38,191 nt of DNA from JBMTVN01 sp046047235 (GTDB lineage Bacteria > Verrucomicrobiota > Verrucomicrobiia > Limisphaerales > JAHDYP01): contig JBJOII010000025.1 in NCBI GenBank assembly GCA_046047235.1, forward strand, positions 1 to 38,191, read 5' to 3'. Numbering within the stretch: the stretch's first letter is position 1; each line of letters opens with the position of its first letter. Of the stretch, positions 1-8,234 are shown one piece after another. The position numbers were made by a program, and so were the translations under genes. The notes under the pieces are model-generated. The model searched no databases. It saw nothing but the letters and a program-made list of their open reading frames with translations, and was not told the DNA's origin.

Positions 1-200
1 CCACCCCCCACCCCGCACTCCAAGGCCACATCAACGTCTCCTGGCCAGCCTCAGCCCTCACCTTTACCCTCCAAGCCACCCCCTCCCTCTCCCCCACCTC
101 CATGAATTGGTCCACCATCGCCGGAGCCAGCCGCACCAATGACACCTGGTCCGCCACGGTCCGCACCGACTCCACCCGCTACTTCCGCCTCTCCTACTAA
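1..200 (+). CDS. C-terminal end of a secreted/surface protein (5' part outside the window)
   Basis: A frame with codons starting at base 3 stays open from the window edge to TAA at 198-200, giving about 65 residues. They read like a beta-sandwich tail: INVSWPASA, then FTLQATPSLSP, a Trp-containing turn (MNWSTIAG), WSATV and the ending RYFRLSY. The protein encoded at 27528-28433 ends with the same layout (VSWMSLPG, YQLQTLLNL, SWINLTEN, RFLRLEV). In my experience such tails are common at the ends of large secreted Verrucomicrobia proteins. The function of the whole protein cannot be judged from this piece. Confidence 0.6.
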   Translation, partial: TPHPALQGHINVSWPASALTFTLQATPSLSPTSMNWSTIAGASRTNDTWSATVRTDSTRYFRLSY

Positions 201-304
201 GCCTCACCAGCCCAGCCAAAACCGGCTGGAAGAATCAACTTCCCCAGCTATCCCTTTGCGCTCCAATCCCCGGTTGGACTACATTGCGGCGTCCTCTCGC
301 CAAG

Positions 305-1198
305 ATGAAAACGCGCAAAAAAAACCGCGCCCCACTCCTCAAGCTGGCTCAGGAAATCCTCCGCAGGGAAACCACCTGCCTCCTCACCCACATCCCCGTT
401 GCCCGCCTCCAAAAAAACCCCGAGGCCGTCCATCAGGTCCGTGTCGCATGCCGACGCCTCCGCGCCGCCATCCGACTCCTCAAACCTCTGCTGCCAAACA
501 CAACCCTCCAGTTGCAACCGGAACTCAAATGGCTCGCCCAAAATCTGGGCCCCGCCCGGGATGCCGATATCCTCACCCAACAAACTCTCACATTCCTCGA
601 AAACACCGCGCCCCCTCAACCACACCGCAAGCTCAAGCAACAACTCAACCGCGCCGGAAACAACGCCCGCCGCCATATGCAGAAAGCCCTGCAGTCCCCG
701 CGCTGCCAATCCCTCCTCCAGAACCTGAAAGCACAAGACTCCACCCTCCCCCCGTCCCCGCCACCACCAGGAATCTCCCTCGCGAAACTGATCCAGCCGC
801 TCCACCAAAAACTCCTCAAGGCCAGCCGAAAAGCCAAACCGGACTCGACCCCCGCAAAAATCCATCGCCTCCGAATCCACGCCAAACGCCTCCGCTATGC
901 CATGGAATTCGCCGCCATCACCTCCAACCCCAAAGCCAAAGCACTCCGGGCTTCGCTCATCCACCTCCAAGACCAGCTCGGACTCTACCAGGACGCCATC
1001 ACTTCCCAAAACCTCCTCACCTCCTGGGCCCACTCAACCCCACACTCTCTCCCCCCTCCCAGCACCTTCCTCCTCGGCCAACTCCATCAACACCTCCAAC
1101 ACACCGCTCAAACCCAACTCTCCCACCTGACCGAAACCACCCGACAAATTCGCAAAACCTCCTGGCAATCCCTGAAATCCTGCCTCGACGAAAACTAA
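305..1198 (+). CDS. CHAD domain protein
   Basis: This 297-residue protein has the two His/Arg/Lys-rich helical signatures of the CHAD (conserved histidine alpha-helical) domain: VHQVRVACRRLRA near residue 45 and IHRLRIHAKRLRYAMEF near residue 190. CHAD domains are helical bundles with a basic surface that bind polyphosphate and are often found with CYTH phosphatases; no CYTH domain or polyphosphate gene is visible nearby. It has no signal peptide, so it should be cytoplasmic. I chose ATG 305 (MKTRKKNRAPLL) over a TTG 21 bases upstream because the homologous region starts just after it. No Shine-Dalgarno sequence precedes it. The next gene starts 26 bases downstream on the same strand. The family is clear; the role here is inferred. 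Confidence 0.85.
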   Translation: MKTRKKNRAPLLKLAQEILRRETTCLLTHIPVARLQKNPEAVHQVRVACRRLRAAIRLLKPLLPNTTLQLQPELKWLAQNLGPARDADILTQQTLTFLENTAPPQPHRKLKQQLNRAGNNARRHMQKALQSPRCQSLLQNLKAQDSTLPPSPPPPGISLAKLIQPLHQKLLKASRKAKPDSTPAKIHRLRIHAKRLRYAMEFAAITSNPKAKALRASLIHLQDQLGLYQDAITSQNLLTSWAHSTPHSLPPPSTFLLGQLHQHLQHTAQTQLSHLTETTRQIRKTSWQSLKSCLDEN

Positions 1199-1223
1199 AA
1201 CCCACCCCCAACTCCAAACATCC

Positions 1224-2216
1224 ATGCCCACCCCCCGCTTCCCCCGCCGTCAATTCCTGCCCCTGCTGGCAGGCAGCCTCACGCTCCCCCTCACTCAAGT
1301 CGCCCTCGGCAACCCAAAAACACTCCGGCCACTCAAAATCGGCATCATCGCCGACCTCCACCAGGACATCATTCATGATGCCCCCAATCGGTTGTCCGCA
1401 TTCGTCCAATGGGCCAAGGAAGAACAGTGCTCCGCCATAATCCAACTCGGGGATTTCTGTATCCCTAAACCCGACAACCGCCACCTCCTCGATATCTGGA
1501 ACTCCTTCCCCGGCCCCGGACTCCACGTCCTCGGCAACCATGACATGGATGGCGGATTCTCCCGCGAACATACGGTCCAATACCTCGGACTACCCCATCG
1601 TCACTACACTTTCGATCTGAACGGCTGGAAATGCATCGTCCTCGACGCCAATGACACACCCCCAAACCACCCCGGCGGCTACCCCAGCTATATCGCCAAT
1701 GACCAAAAAGAATGGCTCCGCCAACAACTCACAGCCTCCAACCTCCCCACGCTCATCTTCTCCCACCAGTCCCTCGCACACCCCGCCTGCATCAAAAACC
1801 AACAGGAAATCCGCAACATCCTCGCAACCGCCCAATCCCCCGACGGCAAACGTAAAGTAGCCGCCTGCTTCAATGGCCATTGGCATATCGATCACAGCCA
1901 ATGGATCGACTCCATCCCCTATACCCACATCAACTCCGCCTCCTACTACTGGATGGGGGACGCCTACGCCAAGAAACGCTTCGCTCCCGCCATCCACGCC
2001 CAACGACCATCCCTCGAACGAGTCGCCCCCTACGCCGATCCGCTCTTCGCCCTGCTCCAATACTCACCCTCCACGAACGAACTCATCCTGTCAGGCCGCA
2101 CCACAACCTGGATCGGCCCATCCCCCTCCGACTCCGGACTCGACCCCGCCAGTCACCAATGCCAACCCGAATGGATCACTCCGGAAATAAGAAACCGCTC
2201 ACTCCCCGCCACCTGA
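1224..2216 (+). CDS. Tat-exported calcineurin-like metallophosphoesterase
   Basis: The N-terminus (PRFPRRQFLPLLAGSLTL) is a twin-arginine signal, so the protein probably leaves the cytoplasm folded. The mature part carries the dimetal phosphoesterase motifs in order: GIIADLHQD (D-x-H) near residue 40, QLGDFC near 75, GNHDMDGG near 104, a conserved His in FSHQSL, and GHWHID near 220. At 330 residues it is a single-domain enzyme. The motifs support metal-dependent phosphomonoester or phosphodiester hydrolysis; the substrate is unknown. Homologues in Planctomycetes and Verrucomicrobia are often found with carbohydrate-degradation genes, which fits the DUF1080 and GH127 neighbours. Its last 18 bases overlap the converging gene that ends at 2199. 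No Shine-Dalgarno sequence precedes ATG 1224. Confidence 0.88.
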   Translation: MPTPRFPRRQFLPLLAGSLTLPLTQVALGNPKTLRPLKIGIIADLHQDIIHDAPNRLSAFVQWAKEEQCSAIIQLGDFCIPKPDNRHLLDIWNSFPGPGLHVLGNHDMDGGFSREHTVQYLGLPHRHYTFDLNGWKCIVLDANDTPPNHPGGYPSYIANDQKEWLRQQLTASNLPTLIFSHQSLAHPACIKNQQEIRNILATAQSPDGKRKVAACFNGHWHIDHSQWIDSIPYTHINSASYYWMGDAYAKKRFAPAIHAQRPSLERVAPYADPLFALLQYSPSTNELILSGRTTTWIGPSPSDSGLDPASHQCQPEWITPEIRNRSLPAT

Positions 2217-3119
2217 AGCCGCCTCCCGCCGCATCAACCCCACCTGCTCCGCTGTCACATCCCCCAATCGTAAGACCATCCAATACTTCAAAGTCCACCG
2301 GTCCCCCCTCGCCAACCGCTCCGGCACCACACCCGCACCAGGACGCAAACATAACCTCAAACCCTGTTCACCCCTCGCTTCCCAAACCAAAACCCCATCC
2401 CGCCCTGCCCCACCAAAAAACACCAGGCTCATAACCCGACCATCCAGCTCCCCCCTCACCACCACCCACTCTCCCTCACCTCGACCCGCCCCCTCCCAAA
2501 CCTGCCCCCCACTCCCCTTCAATACCACCCCCGAAAAACCCGGAACCAACTGCACCCGCAAACCCTCCCCCGCCCCCATGCTCAAAACCACCTCCCCCTT
2601 CTCCCTGCCCCCACGAAACTCCGAGACCCACTCCATCGCCACTTCACGCTTTCCAGGCTCAATCACAAACCGCACCCGCCTCTCCTCCTCCAACCCCACC
2701 TCCCCCTCCACCGCCTGCCAAACCACCCCGTGCTCCAACTGCGCCACATAGCGCCCCCGCTCCACCTGCCCCACCCGACGCGCCATCTCCGCACCCACTC
2801 TCTGCCTCCCCCGCCCCTCCCCCTCCACCCCATACAACACCCCGTCCACCTCCATGCTCAACCCCACACCCCTCCACTCCCCCTCGTCCCCCAAGACCAT
2901 CACCCCACCCCACCCGCCCATCGCCGATACATAAGGCCACAGCTCCTGCGAACCATACTGGTAAACCCCCATCACCCGACTCAAAAACGTCAGCTCCGCA
3001 ACCCCACCACGCGGATATAAATCCAAACGCATCGGTACCGGCCCGGCCGCCATCACCCGCGAACAAAATAACCCCAATAACAGCCAGCCCATCAGTTCAA
3101 CTGGGATTACTCGCCTCAT
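2199..3119 (-). CDS. Secreted protein of unknown function
   Basis: I do not recognise this 306-residue protein. From ATG 3119 it starts MRRVIPVELMGWLLLGLFCS and continues VMAAG, a Sec signal peptide with likely cleavage after AMA-like residues near 24. That start is preferred over the longer frame beginning at 3200, which would put about 27 unrelated residues, overlapping a terminator hairpin, before the signal. The mature part looks beta-rich, with many short Gly/Val/Glu stretches and Trp (LWPYVSAMGGWGG, VAMEWVSEF, LKYWMVLRLG). A carbohydrate-mutarotase-like or carbohydrate-binding beta-sandwich is possible, but I see no diagnostic motif. The composition is extreme in G, V, E and R because the coding strand is G-rich; bases 2461-2520 of the plus strand hold 39 C and 3 G. 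It lies downstream of the DUF1080 gene, behind that gene's terminator. Confidence 0.7.
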   Translation of the reverse strand: MRRVIPVELMGWLLLGLFCSRVMAAGPVPMRLDLYPRGGVAELTFLSRVMGVYQYGSQELWPYVSAMGGWGGVMVLGDEGEWRGVGLSMEVDGVLYGVEGEGRGRQRVGAEMARRVGQVERGRYVAQLEHGVVWQAVEGEVGLEEERRVRFVIEPGKREVAMEWVSEFRGGREKGEVVLSMGAGEGLRVQLVPGFSGVVLKGSGGQVWEGAGRGEGEWVVVRGELDGRVMSLVFFGGAGRDGVLVWEARGEQGLRLCLRPGAGVVPERLARGDRWTLKYWMVLRLGDVTAEQVGLMRREAASGGGE

Positions 3120-3167
3120 CGCCTCACTCCAAAACTTCCCCTGCCCGCCCTCAGCCTCTAAATCCGA

Positions 3168-3197
3168 AAGGCCCGCGCACGTCAATGCGCGGGCCTT
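3168..3197 (-). terminator. Hairpin terminator after the DUF1080 gene
   Basis: A perfect 12-bp inverted repeat (AAGGCCCGCGCA / TGCGCGGGCCTT) with a six-base loop lies 23 bases past the DUF1080 stop at 3221. Read on the minus strand, the stem ends in CCTT and is followed by TCGGATTT, a weak U-rich tail. It probably separates the DUF1080 transcript from the gene starting at 3119. Confidence 0.75.
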
Positions 3198-3220
3198 CAC
3201 AACCTCATGGAACTTCCGCC

Positions 3221-4225
3221 TTACTTCAGCACCGGACGCAACACCAGGTTGCGGTAGCTCACCCCCGTGTGGTCACCCTGCAAATACAACGGACCCGGCC
3301 GGAACTCATCCGACGTCAAGGCCCCGCCCGTGCAACCCAATAACGGCTGGTTATCAATGATCTTCTTGCCATTCAGCACCACCGTCACGTGACGATCCAC
3401 CAGCGTAATGTCATACGTCTGCCATTCACCCGCCGGCTTCTCCGCATTCACCGTCGGGGTAATCCGACTGTAGATGCCGCCCATATGATGCGAGTCCAAC
3501 GGCTTGCCATACGAGTCCGCCACCTGCACCTCGTAAATACCCCGCAGATAAACCCCGCTGTTCCCGTCCGGAATCAACCGCATCTCCAGCTTCAGGTTGA
3601 AATCCTCAAACTCCTTGTCCGTCCGCAGATTGCCATAGGAAACGTGAGGCTTGCCCTCCTCCTGCTTCGGGTCGTTCATCAAAATACCATCCTTCACAAA
3701 CCACCCGTTCTTCTGCCCCGGATCCGTCAAACGCCAACCACTCAGATCCTTGCCGTTAAACAATGTCACCGGCTCACCAAACTTCACCTTCCCCAAGTCA
3801 GGCGCCGGCGGCAAAGCCGGAATCCGCCTGCCGGAAAACTGCTCCGTCCGTAACCCCTGCCCGTTCGAATTCGCCACCATCCGCGTCAGCTCCAGACTGT
3901 CCCCATACACCCGCGCCGTCAGTACCTCCGGAAACTGCTGCGTCCTCACCACCTTGCCATCCGCATCCCGACGCCTCACCTCATTCAACCGCAACACAAA
4001 CATCTGGTCGTCGTTGAAAAATACACTCGCGGTCGGCACCACACTCCCACCTCCCCACAAAATAGAGGCATCATAATAACCACCCTCTTCAGTCACCCCC
4101 AACCACCCAGCCCCACCACCCGGAATCGTCAGCGCCCAGCGCCCCACAAAAGGATTCTCAGCACCCGATGCCGTAACCCCAACCCCCAAACAAAAACATA
4201 GCGTAAAAAGTGAAATGCGTTTCAT
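3221..4225 (-). CDS. Secreted DUF1080 (3-keto-disaccharide hydrolase-type) protein
   Basis: From ATG 4225 the 334-residue product begins MKRISLFTLCFCLGVGV, a Sec signal peptide cleaved near SGA-EN. Residues 25-140 form an N-terminal beta-rich domain (NPFVGRWALTIPGG) seen in other family members. The C-terminal half is a classic DUF1080 concanavalin-like fold: TLFNGKDLSGW, WFVKDGILMN, DFNLKLEMRL, NSGVYLRGIYEVQV, HHMGGIYSRI, EWQTYDI and a final GVSYRNLVLRP. Some characterised DUF1080 proteins hydrolyse 3-keto-glycosides outside the cytoplasm; whether this one does is inference. The start at 4279 was rejected because it adds 18 residues before an evident signal peptide. A near-leaderless promoter and a strong downstream terminator make it look monocistronic. 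Confidence 0.9.
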   Translation of the reverse strand: MKRISLFTLCFCLGVGVTASGAENPFVGRWALTIPGGGAGWLGVTEEGGYYDASILWGGGSVVPTASVFFNDDQMFVLRLNEVRRRDADGKVVRTQQFPEVLTARVYGDSLELTRMVANSNGQGLRTEQFSGRRIPALPPAPDLGKVKFGEPVTLFNGKDLSGWRLTDPGQKNGWFVKDGILMNDPKQEEGKPHVSYGNLRTDKEFEDFNLKLEMRLIPDGNSGVYLRGIYEVQVADSYGKPLDSHHMGGIYSRITPTVNAEKPAGEWQTYDITLVDRHVTVVLNGKKIIDNQPLLGCTGGALTSDEFRPGPLYLQGDHTGVSYRNLVLRPVLK

Positions 4226-4228
4226 AGG

Positions 4229-4264
4229 TCCGCCCCTTATCCAACCTGCCCAACAACCCTGCAA
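4229..4264 (-). promoter_or_regulatory. Predicted promoter of the DUF1080 gene, 4-nt leader
   Basis: On the minus strand a -35 box TTGCAG (4259-4264), a 17-base spacer and a -10 box GATAAG (4236-4241, four of six matches to TATAAT) place the start of transcription near 4229, only four bases before ATG 4225. Found by eye. Confidence 0.4.
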
Positions 4265-4316
4265 GCAGAATGTCACCACCCCACCCGAACACCAACACCA
4301 ACACCCGGCGCCCCGC

Positions 4317-4634
4317 TCACCGACGCCAAAACCAGCCGTCCATCACGTGACACAGACTTAACCACGGATGCCTCCACACCATCCGCGGCCCCGCATACCG
4401 CATTACCGCCCGTATCTGCTCCCGCCTCCGCTCAGCATAACAATGCACCGGACACCCCAAACACGTCGGCTTCTCCTCCCCAAAACAACAACGCCCCAAC
4501 CGAACCTCCGCATACTCAGCCAAACCGCCGCATTCCTCACAAAGCTCCCCTCCTCCCCCATGCCGACCCCGACAATACATCCCTAACATCACCCGTATCG
4601 TCTTCCACTCTCTCGCTATCCTCGCTCCACGCAT
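4317..4634 (-). CDS. ygbA: YgbA-type nitrous oxide-stimulated promoter family protein
   Basis: This 105-residue cysteine-rich protein matches the YgbA_NO family (Pfam PF11756) as I know it. The pattern is: ARIAREWKTIRVMLGMYCR, LCEECGGLAEYAEVRLGRC, then a CFGEEKPTC region, CLGCPVHCYAERRR, and MRYAGPRMVWRHP near the C-terminus. E. coli YgbA is under NsrR and is linked to recovery of growth after nitrosative stress; its biochemistry is not settled. The eight or more cysteines in CxxC and CxxCPxxC groups suggest metal or Fe-S binding. I use ATG 4634; a GTG one codon earlier (4637) is also possible. No denitrification or NO-reductase gene is in the window. The FNR-type site just upstream supports a low-oxygen or NO role. 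Confidence 0.85.
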   Translation of the reverse strand: MRGARIAREWKTIRVMLGMYCRGRHGGGGELCEECGGLAEYAEVRLGRCCFGEEKPTCLGCPVHCYAERRREQIRAVMRYAGPRMVWRHPWLSLCHVMDGWFWRR

Positions 4635-4683
4635 CACGACAATCCTACTCGCCCCCCCTCACCCACTCCTTGATCTGTGTCAA
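4635..4683 (-). promoter_or_regulatory. FNR/CRP-type box and -10 element of ygbA
   Basis: The palindrome TTGATCTGTGTCAA (4670-4683) matches the FNR/DNR consensus TTGAT-N4-ATCAA at nine of ten defined bases. On the minus strand a -10 box TAGGAT lies at 4642-4647, which puts the transcription start at about 4635, one base before ATG 4634. The palindrome centre (between 4676 and 4677) is then at -41.5, the standard class II position for activation by FNR-family proteins. The spacing agreement makes a chance match less likely. Confidence 0.65.
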
Positions 4684-4825
4684 ATCCCACAAAGGGACAG
4701 ACCTATTATTCATAAGCCACACCTCCAGAAACTGTTAGAAAACAGCCCACACGATAAATCCCGCATCCCACCAACCCTGATCCAGCAATAAAGTCTATTC
4801 TGAAAACCGCACACCATAAGCTAAC

Positions 4826-4861
4826 TTGTGCAACCCCAGCCACTCCGCTATAACCCCACCC
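4826..4861 (+). promoter_or_regulatory. Predicted promoter of the GH127 gene, about 1-nt leader
   Basis: A -35-like TTGTGC (4826-4831, three of six), a 17-base spacer and a -10 box TATAAC (4849-4854, five of six) predict transcription from about 4861, one base before ATG 4862. The -35 is weak, the -10 is good. No Shine-Dalgarno sequence is present. Confidence 0.45.
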
Positions 4862-7348
4862 ATGACCTCCACCCGCCTGCAAACGCAGCTGGCACCCTGC
4901 ATCCTCATCCTCTCCCTGCAACTCGACCCTCTCTCCGCCGGCTCACCGCCCCCAACCATCACCATCCTCGATCGACCCGATACCTCCTCCCCCAATACGC
5001 TCTACGTCGGCAATCGCCCCCCACTCCTCCCCTCCCCGCTCATCAAACTCCCCATCGGCAACATCCGCCCCACAGGCTGGACCCACCGCATACTCGAACT
5101 CCAGGCCGACGGCTTCCACGGCCAACTCCCCAACATCAGCCGGTTCCTCAAAAAGGACGGCAACGCGTGGCTCGACCCCAACGGCCGCGGCGAATTCGGA
5201 TGGGAAGAACCCGTCTACTGGCTCAAAGGCTTCCAGGATTGCGCCGTCCTGCTCAATCGCGCAGACCAAATCAAGGAAGCTCGCATCTGGATCGAAGCCG
5301 CCTTCAATAGCCGCCAACCCGACGGCTGGTTCGGCCCAGGCGAGGAACGCACCGGACTCGCCACCGACCTCCGCGGCAGAGACGACCTCTGGCCCAACAT
5401 GATCATGCTCTTCTGCCTCCAGTCCTATTACGAGCAAACCAACGATCCCCGCGTCATCGACCTCATGACTCAATACGCCCATTACCTCATGCAGGTGCCG
5501 GATGACCGGTTCCTCGTCGGTTATTGGCCCAAAATGCGGGCCGGCGACCAAATCCATAACCTCTACTGGCTCTATAACCGCACCGGCGAAACGGAACTCC
5601 TCCAACTCGCCCAAAAGGTCCACCGCCACGCCGCACGCTGGGACGAAGGCGTCATCAACTGGCACAACGTCAACATGGCCCAAGGCTTCCGCGAACCCGC
5701 CACGTTCTACCAGCAATCCAACCTCCCAAGTGACCTGCAAGCCACCTACAACAACTGGACAAACATGCGCCTCGCCTACGGACAAGTCCCCGGCGGCATG
5801 TTCGGCGGCGATGAAAACTGCCGCGCCGGATACACCGGCCCGCGTCAAGCCATCGAAACCTGCGGCATCGCCGAGGAAATGCTCTCCGACGAAATCCTCC
5901 TCGCCATCACCGGCGACCTGCTCTGGGCAGACCGATGCGAAAACGCCACGTTCAATAGTATGCCCGCCTCCATGACCGCCGACCTGAAAGCACTCCGCTA
6001 CCTCACCGCCCCCAACCAGCCCCAAAGTGACCACACCAGCAAATCCCCGGGCATCCAGAACGGCGGCCCCATGTACCACATGAATCCCCACGACCACCGC
6101 TGCTGCCAGCATAACGCCGGCCACGCCTGGCCCTATTACGTCCAACACCTCTGGTACGCCACACCCGCCAACGGCCTCGCCGCCGTCCTCTACGCCCCCT
6201 GCACCGTCCAAGCCGACGTAGGCGACGGCACCACAGTCTCCTGGACCGTGGAAACGCACTACCCCTTCGAGGAATCCGCGCGCCTCAAACTGCAAACCCC
6301 CACCCCCGTCAACTTCCCCCTCCTCCTCCGCATCCCCGGCTGGTGCGCAGAACCCGTCATCCGCCTCAATGGACGCCGACTCAATACCAACGCCCGCCCC
6401 GGTGCCTACGTGCAAATCGAACGCATCTGGAAATCCGGCGACGAAATCGAACTGCAATTCCCCATGCAGGTGTCCCTCCAATCATGGCCGGACAACAACA
6501 CGGTCTCGGTCAATCACGGCCCCCTGACCTACTCCCTCAAGATCGAAGAGCGTTACGTTCGCGAAGGCGGTACCGACGACTGGCCCGCATGGGATATCTT
6601 CCCGAATTCACCATGGAACTACGGACTCGTCCTGCCCGAAAAAGACGCAGCAAAATCCTTCAAGGTCATCCGTCGCCCCTGGCCCAAGGATAACCAGCCC
6701 TTCGACGCCACCCAGTCACCCATAGAACTCCGCGCCCGTGGTGCCCTCATCCCGGAATGGACCCTCGACAGTCGCGGTCTCATCCACGAAGTCCAAGCCA
6801 GCCCCGTCCGCACCAGCGCTAAACCCGAACGCATCACGCTCATCCCCATGGGAGCCGCCCGACTCCGCATCTCCGCTTTCCCAGTCGTCGGCTACGGCCC
6901 AAACGCCAACACCTGGACCATGCCAAAACCAGCACCCGTCAAAGCCTCCCACTGCAACGAAAACGATAGCCTCGAAGCCCTGCTCGACCAGGAGCTCCCC
7001 TCCTCCTCTTCGGACCAGTCCATACCCCGCTTTACCTGGTGGCCCCATCGCGGCACTTCCGAGTGGATCGAGTGGACCCTCGAACGCCGCCAAACCCTCT
7101 CCGGAATCCAAGTCTACTGGTTCGATGACACCGGCACAGGCCAATGCCGTATCCCCGTCTCATGGAAAATCCTCTCCCTCCAAAATAACCAGTGGCAGCC
7201 AGTCCCTAATCCCCAAACTGACCCCGTCACTGCCAACCAGCCCAATACCACCCGCTTCAACCCCGTCACCACCACCGCCCTGCGGATCGAAGTCCAGCTC
7301 CAACCCGACTTCTCCGGCGGCATCCTCGAAATCAACGCCCTGCGCTAA
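4862..7348 (+). CDS. Secreted GH127-family (DUF1680) beta-L-arabinofuranosidase-like hydrolase
   Basis: The 828-residue product starts with a signal peptide (MTSTRLQTQLAPCILILSLQ...). An (alpha/alpha)6-barrel of the DUF1680 family follows at about residues 50-440, with WLKGFQDCAVL, LWPNMIMLFCLQ, QEP-like segments and GGMFGGDE. The zinc/nucleophile set of GH127 appears to be present: ETCG (E332, C334) and HRCCQHN (C414, C415) match E338, C340, C417 and C418 of HypBA1 by motif. C415 is therefore the zinc-ligand partner and C414 the likely nucleophile. Beta-sandwich regions follow, ending in a discoidin-like module at about 715-828 (WWPHRGTSEWIEW, GIQVYWFDD). The likely role is release of arabinofuranose or related sugars from plant or algal polysaccharide outside the cytoplasm; GH146 or another clan member is possible. 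Start ATG 4862 is chosen over 4826 because of the signal peptide. Its end overlaps the converging gene by 17 bases. Confidence 0.9.
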   Translation: MTSTRLQTQLAPCILILSLQLDPLSAGSPPPTITILDRPDTSSPNTLYVGNRPPLLPSPLIKLPIGNIRPTGWTHRILELQADGFHGQLPNISRFLKKDGNAWLDPNGRGEFGWEEPVYWLKGFQDCAVLLNRADQIKEARIWIEAAFNSRQPDGWFGPGEERTGLATDLRGRDDLWPNMIMLFCLQSYYEQTNDPRVIDLMTQYAHYLMQVPDDRFLVGYWPKMRAGDQIHNLYWLYNRTGETELLQLAQKVHRHAARWDEGVINWHNVNMAQGFREPATFYQQSNLPSDLQATYNNWTNMRLAYGQVPGGMFGGDENCRAGYTGPRQAIETCGIAEEMLSDEILLAITGDLLWADRCENATFNSMPASMTADLKALRYLTAPNQPQSDHTSKSPGIQNGGPMYHMNPHDHRCCQHNAGHAWPYYVQHLWYATPANGLAAVLYAPCTVQADVGDGTTVSWTVETHYPFEESARLKLQTPTPVNFPLLLRIPGWCAEPVIRLNGRRLNTNARPGAYVQIERIWKSGDEIELQFPMQVSLQSWPDNNTVSVNHGPLTYSLKIEERYVREGGTDDWPAWDIFPNSPWNYGLVLPEKDAAKSFKVIRRPWPKDNQPFDATQSPIELRARGALIPEWTLDSRGLIHEVQASPVRTSAKPERITLIPMGAARLRISAFPVVGYGPNANTWTMPKPAPVKASHCNENDSLEALLDQELPSSSSDQSIPRFTWWPHRGTSEWIEWTLERRQTLSGIQVYWFDDTGTGQCRIPVSWKILSLQNNQWQPVPNPQTDPVTANQPNTTRFNPVTTTALRIEVQLQPDFSGGILEINALR

Positions 7349-8234
7349 CCGCACCCAAAGCAGCTTTCAATTCCGGAAACAGGAACCGGTAACCCGCCGC
7401 TTCCAACCTGTGAGGCCGCACCCTGGCACTGCAAAGCAAAATTCCATCTGCCATCTCACCCAACAGCAGCCGCAGCCCGAAGGCCGGCGCCGGCATCCAC
7501 GCCGGCCGCCCCAAAACCCCCGCCAACTCCCGCGTAAACTCCCGGTTCGTCACCGCTTGCGGCGCCACCACATTCACCGCCCCCACCAGACTCTCATCCT
7601 CCATCGACCGCATCACCACGTTCACCAAATCATCCAGATGCACCCAGCTCCAATACTGGCGGCCTGACCCCAAGACACCCCCCAACCCCCACCTGAATAA
7701 CGGAAGCATCTTCCCCAACGCACCCCCAGCCGAGGTCAATACCATCCCAATCCGTAACTTCACCACCCGAACCCCCATCCGCTCCACCGACTCCCACCCC
7801 CCTTCCCAGTCGCGACATACCTCCGGCAAAAAGCCCACCCCGACCTCGGAATCTTCCGTGCAAACCTCATCCCCTCGATCACCATAAAAACCCGTCGCCG
7901 AGGCACTAACCACCACCCGTGGACGCACCTTCGCCCTCCCAATCGCCGCCGCCAAGGTCCTCACCCCCTTCACCCGGCTTTCCCTGATCATCCTCTTGCG
8001 CTCCTCAGTCCAGCGCCCCGTCGCAATGTTCTCCCCCGCCAAGTGAATCAAGATATCCATCCCCTCCTCAAACCGCGCATCCACCGCACCCGTCTCCCCG
8101 TTCCAAAGCCAGTCCCCCACCGAAGCCTGCGCAGCCAATCGCACCATCCGCACCACCTGGTGCCCCGCATGCTGCAAACGCTGCACCACCACCCCGCCCA
8201 CCAAACCCGATGCTCCAGTAATCGCAATCTTCAT
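7332..8234 (-). CDS. TIGR01777-family epimerase (SDR39U1/YfcH-like)
   Basis: This 300-residue extended short-chain dehydrogenase starts with the NAD(P)-binding motif ITGASGLVGG. It contains the hallmarks of the TIGR01777 group: VRL after the first strand, HLAGENIATGRWTEERK near residue 87, SRVKGVRTL, SASATGFYGDRG near 137, WVHLDDLV near 214, and NVVAPQAVTNREFTR. Members are called NAD-dependent epimerases, but the substrate is generally unknown. There is no signal or membrane segment, so it is cytoplasmic. Its ATG at 8234 overlaps the TGA of the upstream AMMECR1 gene by four bases, so translation is probably coupled. The 3' end overlaps the GH127 gene by 17 bases. Confidence 0.92.
   Translation of the reverse strand: MKIAITGASGLVGGVVVQRLQHAGHQVVRMVRLAAQASVGDWLWNGETGAVDARFEEGMDILIHLAGENIATGRWTEERKRMIRESRVKGVRTLAAAIGRAKVRPRVVVSASATGFYGDRGDEVCTEDSEVGVGFLPEVCRDWEGGWESVERMGVRVVKLRIGMVLTSAGGALGKMLPLFRWGLGGVLGSGRQYWSWVHLDDLVNVVMRSMEDESLVGAVNVVAPQAVTNREFTRELAGVLGRPAWMPAPAFGLRLLLGEMADGILLCSARVRPHRLEAAGYRFLFPELKAALGAVSAGR

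Noticed and set aside
139..1440. A 433-codon plus-strand frame over the CHAD and metallophosphoesterase genes
   Set aside because: Its product is Pro/Thr/Ser-rich nonsense, a by-product of C-rich sequence, and the CHAD and phosphoesterase frames carry clear family motifs.
4943..6481. A 512-codon minus-strand frame inside the GH127 gene
   Set aside because: It is the antisense of a gene with intact catalytic motifs; the product is low-complexity Gly/Val/Asp/Glu/Ala without a recognisable domain.
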